The notes beneath the pieces were generated by a model. It ran no database searches. It saw only the letters and a program-made list of their open reading frames with translations, and was not told where the DNA came from. Positions 8,052-10,052 of a DNA stretch of 10,052 bases are shown piece after piece; the first letter of the stretch is position 1; each line of letters starts with the position of its first letter. Source of the DNA: Pseudomonas sp. UBA5782 (lineage in GTDB: Bacteria; Pseudomonadota; Gammaproteobacteria; Pseudomonadales; Pseudomonadaceae); NCBI GenBank assembly GCA_002418465.1, contig DIEE01000293.1, positions 1 through 10,052 of the forward strand, read 5' to 3'. The position numbers and the translations under genes were made by a program.

Positions 8052-8435
8052 TCAGCGACGCGGCATGCCGTGGATCACACCCCCCTGCGGGCGACCCTGC
8101 GGGCGCGAGCCGCCGTAACCAGGCGGGCCGTAATGACGCTGCGGCTGGTAATAGCGCGGTGGTGGCGGTGGACGACGGTACTCATGGCGTGGCGGCGCCT
8201 GGCGATAACGGTAGTTGTCGTTGCGAAAATCTTCCCGATAGTAGTAACGACCGTCGTTCCAGCGCCGTTCGATGGGCGCGGCGCGGTAGTAATCGTAGGA
8301 GTCGTAACGCTGCACGTTATAGCCGCCGTAACCACCGCCACTGTAGATGCGCACGCCATCGGCGTCGGCATAGGGCGAGGCGCAGCCAACCAGGGAAAGT
8401 CCAATTACAGCGAAAAAAAGGGCTTTGAGTGACAT
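8052..8435 (-). CDS. Small Tyr/Arg/Pro-rich outer-membrane lipoprotein, function unknown
   Basis: This 127-residue protein starts with a lipoprotein signal: a short positively charged N-terminus, a hydrophobic core, and lipobox LVGC at residues 15-18. Ala at +2 after the cysteine predicts sorting to the outer membrane. The mature part is low complexity and rich in Tyr, Arg, Pro and Gly, with no fold I recognise. It includes a Gly/Tyr stretch (about 34-42), a Tyr/Arg/Asp-rich middle (about 48-82) and a poly-Pro/Tyr/Gln tail. The ATG at 8435 is chosen because a perfect AGGAGG lies at 8447-8442 on this strand, 6 nt upstream, and the lipobox follows directly. A longer in-frame version starting at 8594 has no signal sequence at its front and is rejected. 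It is in the same direction as lapG-lapD but about 170 bp away, so cotranscription is possible but unproven. Confidence 0.85.
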   Translation of the reverse strand: MSLKALFFAVIGLSLVGCASPYADADGVRIYSGGGYGGYNVQRYDSYDYYRAAPIERRWNDGRYYYREDFRNDNYRYRQAPPRHEYRRPPPPPRYYQPQRHYGPPGYGGSRPQGRPQGGVIHGMPRR

Positions 8436-8448
8436 GGGCGGCCTCCTG

Positions 8449-8475
8449 AGACCGCTGAGAACCGGTTTACGGTCT
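8449..8475. repeat. Inverted repeat in the lipoprotein gene leader
   Basis: AGACCG (8449-8454) and CGGTCT (8470-8475) flank the 8-bp palindrome AACCGGTT (8460-8467). The element lies directly upstream of the lipoprotein Shine-Dalgarno. It could be an operator or a leader hairpin. The arms are short and chance remains possible. Confidence 0.3.
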
Positions 8476-8591
8476 GGCGTGCATCGGCCATTCGCGAACG
8501 GGTTCTGGGAAAGCGTCGACGGCTGTCGACACCCGGGATTCGCTCCCTGCCAGCTTGGACAACGAATCGGCGGTTTTGCTGTGTGACGGCG

Positions 8592-8604
8592 CAACGCTTT
8601 GATT
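8592..8604 (-). promoter_or_regulatory. Candidate IHF binding site
   Basis: CAACGCTTTGATT matches all specified positions of the IHF core consensus WATCAANNNNTTR when read on the - strand. IHF commonly bends DNA at sigma-54 promoters to bring the activator to the polymerase. It lies slightly upstream of, not between, the NtrC-like box and the promoter, which is not the textbook position. Confidence 0.3.
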
Positions 8605-8617
8605 TCCAGTTATTTCG

Positions 8618-8634
8618 TGCACCAGCAGAGGGCA
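8618..8634. promoter_or_regulatory. Candidate NtrC-like binding site (one good half)
   Basis: TGCACC-N5-AGGGCA compares with the NtrC palindrome TGCACC-N5-GGTGCA. The left half matches fully, the right half at four of six positions. The centre is about 100 bp upstream of the predicted sigma-54 transcription start, a usual distance for an NtrC enhancer site. It supports nitrogen control but is weak alone. Confidence 0.35.
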
Positions 8635-8702
8635 TACCAAGCCCCCCTCGCCCCTTGTCCATATCCGGCGCAGCGCCCGTATCGCGGGGATTTGTCGCAG
8701 GT

Positions 8703-8718
8703 TGGCACGTCATTCGCT
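8703..8718 (+). promoter_or_regulatory. Sigma-54 (RpoN) promoter of the guanidine operon
   Basis: TGGCACG (8703-8709), four bases, then TCGCT (8714-8718) differs from the consensus TGGCACG-N4-TTGCW at only one specified base, and the required GG and GC are separated by exactly 10 bp. Transcription would start near 8729, about 53 bases before the riboswitch. Sigma-54 promoters need an ATP-dependent activator and commonly drive nitrogen-source genes, which suits guanidine use. Confidence 0.7.
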
Positions 8719-8781
8719 TTGCTCCGGTTGTGCAGGAGCTGCCCAGATCACCGGGTACGGCACCACAATTTGCAAATAGCC

Positions 8782-8916
8782 GACTAGGGTTCCGGCTCGC
8801 CGCCTTCGGGTGAAGCGGGTGTCTGGTCCGAGAGTTGGCGACCTCCAGTCGAGGTTACACGGCGGGATAAAAGCCCGGGAGAACGCGCGCCTCTGTACGC
8901 AGAGGATAGGTCGCGC
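8782..8916 (+). promoter_or_regulatory. Guanidine-I (ykkC) riboswitch aptamer
   Basis: The leader contains the signature segments of the guanidine-I class in order: ACTAGGGTTCCG (8783-8794), GTCTGGTCCGAGAG (8821-8834), then ACACGG, GGGATAAAAGCCCGGGAGA (8863-8881). Helices can be drawn. CTCGC/GCGGG encloses a CGCC-UUCG-GGTG hairpin (8796-8819). P2 is GACCTC/GAGGTT around loop CAGTC (8840-8856). The 3' hairpin has GCGCG/CGCGC enclosing CCTCTG-TACG-CAGAGG (8885-8916). Guanidine-I riboswitches bind guanidinium and switch downstream genes on. The downstream NitT/TauT-type transporter is a common partner, often followed by carboxylase and hydrolase genes, which would lie beyond this window. Output appears translational: no U-rich terminator is visible before the first start codon, and an anti-Shine-Dalgarno pairing is available. 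Confidence 0.95.
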
Positions 8917-8939
8917 AGCTCCTGCCCGCCCCGAAACGA

Positions 8940-8948
8940 ACTGGAGGT
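8940..8948 (+). promoter_or_regulatory. Shine-Dalgarno with a complementary strand in riboswitch P2
   Basis: ACTGGAGGT contains the GGAGG Shine-Dalgarno (8943-8947), four bases before the ATG at 8952. It is the exact reverse complement of ACCTCCAGT at 8841-8849, the 5' strand and loop of P2. P2's normal 3' strand and the ribosome site share the 8-mer GAGGTTAC (8851-8858 and 8944-8951), so one strand can pair with either. This is the likely expression platform of the switch. Confidence 0.65.
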
Positions 8949-8951
8949 TAC

Positions 8952-9056
8952 ATGCACGATCCCCGCTCCCTCGCCTTCCTCGTCGCCATGCCCGCTGGCG
9001 CCACAGGCGACCTCGTTCCGCGTTTCACCTCCCGCTGCACTCAAGGCCGGCCCTGA
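8952..9056 (+). CDS. 34-aa ORF directly under the riboswitch-controlled ribosome site
   Basis: This short ORF starts at the first ATG after the riboswitch and is served by GGAGG. It encodes 34 residues with no family I recognise. There is a short hydrophobic patch (LAFLVAM, residues 7-13) but no clear membrane span. Its TGA overlaps the ATG of a second tiny ORF (TGATG at 9054-9058). It is either a coupling leader peptide or the remnant of a degraded first gene. Real translation is inferred from the ribosome site and position only. Confidence 0.4.
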   Translation: MHDPRSLAFLVAMPAGATGDLVPRFTSRCTQGRP

Positions 9057-9115
9057 TGCGCGCGCCCGCCCGACGCTGTTCCGCTCTCCGCACAAGGACA
9101 CGCCCATGCGTCTGA
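9056..9115 (+). CDS. 19-aa ORF bridging to the permease start
   Basis: It begins at the ATG in the TGATG stop/start overlap and ends at TGA 9113-9115, seven bases past the permease ATG at 9106-9108. The peptide is Arg/Pro/Ala-rich and looks like translated GC-rich filler. It has no ribosome site of its own, so it would depend on reinitiation. The overlap geometry could couple translation into the permease. The protein itself is probably not important. Confidence 0.25.
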   Translation: MRAPARRCSALRTRTRPCV

Positions 9116-9921
9116 TCAACCGCTATCCGGATCGGCCGAGCCGGCTGCTTCTGGTGCTCATGCCCTTCGCCCTGCTGTTGCTGGTGTACTTCATCGGCTC
9201 GGCGGATCGCCTGGCGGAGAACCCCAACGACAAGCTGCTGCCGAGCGCCGCGCAAATGGTCGATGCCGTGAATCGCCTGGCCTTCGAGGCGGACAAGCGT
9301 TCCGGCGACTACCTGTTCTGGGGCGACACGCTGTCCAGCCTGCAGCGCCTTGGCATGGGCCTGGGCGTCGCCGCGCTGCTCGGCCTGTGCCTGGGCATCG
9401 CCGCCGGCAGCCTACCGCTGTTCGGCGCGCCGCTGTCGCCGCTGATCGGCGTGCTGTCGATGGTGCCGCCGCTGGCGATCCTGCCGATCCTGTTCATCGT
9501 CTTCGGCCTCGGCGAGCTGTCCAAGGTGATGCTGATCGTGATCGGCGTTACCCCGGTACTGGCCCGCGACCTCGAACAGCGCGCCCGCGAGATTCCCAGC
9601 GAACTGCTGGTCAAGGCGCAGACCCTCGGCGCCAGCACCTGGACGCTGATCCTCCGGGTGATCCTGCCGCAACTGCTTCCACGCCTGCTGATCGCCCTGC
9701 GCCTGGCGCTCGGCTCGGCCTGGCTGTTCCTCATCGCCGCCGAGGCGATCGCCTCCACCGACGGCCTCGGCTACCGAATCTTCCTTGTGCGCCGCTACCT
9801 GGCGATGGACGTGATCCTGCCCTATGTCGCCTGGATCACCCTGCTCGCCTGGCTGATGGACCTCGGTCTCAAGAACCTCACGCGACTGGCCTTTCCCTGG
9901 TACGAAGGGGGCCGGGCATGA
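9106..9921 (+). CDS. ABC transporter permease, NitT/TauT-type, guanidine-linked
   Basis: This is the inner-membrane permease of an importer of the SsuC/TauC type (binding-protein-dependent transport family). Its riboswitch context makes guanidine or a related nitrogen compound the likely substrate; sequence alone does not prove this. The 271 residues give six probable membrane segments: about 13-31, 82-104, 111-134, 139-153, 193-216 and 233-255. The cytoplasmic coupling (EAA) loop is at about 162-192, seen as EIPSELLVKAQTLGAS followed by VILPQLLP. The length is usual for the family. The ATG has an AAGGA ribosome site about 7 nt upstream (9094-9098). The stop overlaps the next gene's start as ATGA. 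No substrate-binding protein gene is found before it, so that gene is either downstream or absent. Confidence 0.93.
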   Translation: MRLINRYPDRPSRLLLVLMPFALLLLVYFIGSADRLAENPNDKLLPSAAQMVDAVNRLAFEADKRSGDYLFWGDTLSSLQRLGMGLGVAALLGLCLGIAAGSLPLFGAPLSPLIGVLSMVPPLAILPILFIVFGLGELSKVMLIVIGVTPVLARDLEQRAREIPSELLVKAQTLGASTWTLILRVILPQLLPRLLIALRLALGSAWLFLIAAEAIASTDGLGYRIFLVRRYLAMDVILPYVAWITLLAWLMDLGLKNLTRLAFPWYEGGRA

Positions 9922-10052
9922 TCGAAGTACGCAATCTGTGGAAGCAGTACGGCGACCAGACCGTGCTCGAACGCATCAACCTGACCATCAAGGAAGGCGA
10001 GTTCTGCTCGCTGGTCGGCGCCTCCGGCTGCGGCAAGTCGACCTTCCTGCGC
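9918..10052 (+). CDS. ABC transporter ATP-binding protein, N-terminal 45 residues (3' partial)
   Basis: This is the nucleotide-binding subunit that would power the permease encoded just upstream. The ATG at 9918 overlaps the permease TGA (ATGA), typical of translational coupling of a permease and its ATPase. The visible N-terminus has the usual start strand (MIEVRNLWKQYG), the A-loop tyrosine at 11, and a complete Walker A motif GASGCGKST at about residues 34-42. The window ends three residues later, so the Q-loop, signature and Walker B are not seen. The NitT/TauT (SsuB/TauB) subtype is inferred from the permease. Confidence 0.95.
   Translation, partial: MIEVRNLWKQYGDQTVLERINLTIKEGEFCSLVGASGCGKSTFLR

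Larger units (their letters stand above)
8436..8702. other. Divergent intergenic region between the lipoprotein gene and the guanidine operon
   Basis: I see no convincing gene here. The candidate ORFs on both strands lack ribosome binding sites or recognisable composition. The left part is the lipoprotein leader, including a paired GTCGAC motif (8515-8520 and 8525-8530) that could be an operator. The right part carries the IHF-like and NtrC-like elements listed separately. I could not identify a confident sigma-70 promoter for the lipoprotein gene. Confidence 0.6.

Noticed and set aside
7929..8432. 167-aa + strand ORF
   Set aside because: It is mostly antisense to the lipoprotein gene, and its Val/Thr/Ala/Arg-rich composition is that of a shadow frame.
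8052..8594. 180-aa version of the lipoprotein
   Set aside because: The added front has no signal sequence and would bury the signal peptide; the internal ATG at 8435 has a perfect AGGAGG and an immediate lipobox.

Overview
The window looks like a high-GC Pseudomonas chromosome. The evidence is GC-rich codon use, an adjacent lapD-lapG pair with the KVL-type degenerate EAL domain seen in Pseudomonas LapD, a giant RTX/VCBS adhesin, and a guanidine-I riboswitch operon with a NitT/TauT-type ABC transporter. I cannot name the species.

Left half (1-7878) is a cell-surface adhesion locus. It opens inside a giant type I-secreted adhesin (+ strand, 5' end outside the window). The visible 1562 residues carry cadherin/VCBS-like beta modules, an unassigned beta-rich module, a PA14 domain, a LamG-like domain, six RTX nonapeptides and a type I secretion C-terminus. 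A strong hairpin and a small conserved cytosolic protein follow on the same strand. A bidirectional terminator then separates them from the convergent lapG-lapD pair (- strand). LapG is the periplasmic cysteine protease that clips LapA-type adhesins. LapD is the inner-membrane c-di-GMP receptor that sequesters LapG when c-di-GMP is high. The adhesin is therefore very probably their substrate, although its N-terminal cleavage site lies upstream of the window.

Middle (7879-8591) holds a short, Tyr/Arg/Pro-rich outer-membrane lipoprotein gene of unknown function (- strand) and the start of a gene-poor region.

Right end (8592-10052) is the start of a guanidine-responsive operon on the + strand. 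In order it has an IHF-like site, a partial NtrC-like box, a near-consensus sigma-54 promoter, a guanidine-I (ykkC) riboswitch, two tiny ORFs that overlap into the next gene, an ABC permease, and the first 45 codons of its ATPase. Two points stand out. First, a 9-nt strand of riboswitch helix P2 is perfectly complementary to the downstream Shine-Dalgarno, giving a concrete strand-exchange model for translational control. Second, the 34-aa and 19-aa ORFs form a stop/start chain (TGATG, then a 10-nt overlap) that could carry that control to the permease start 154 nt downstream. The promoter and riboswitch together suggest a nitrogen-limitation AND guanidine gate.
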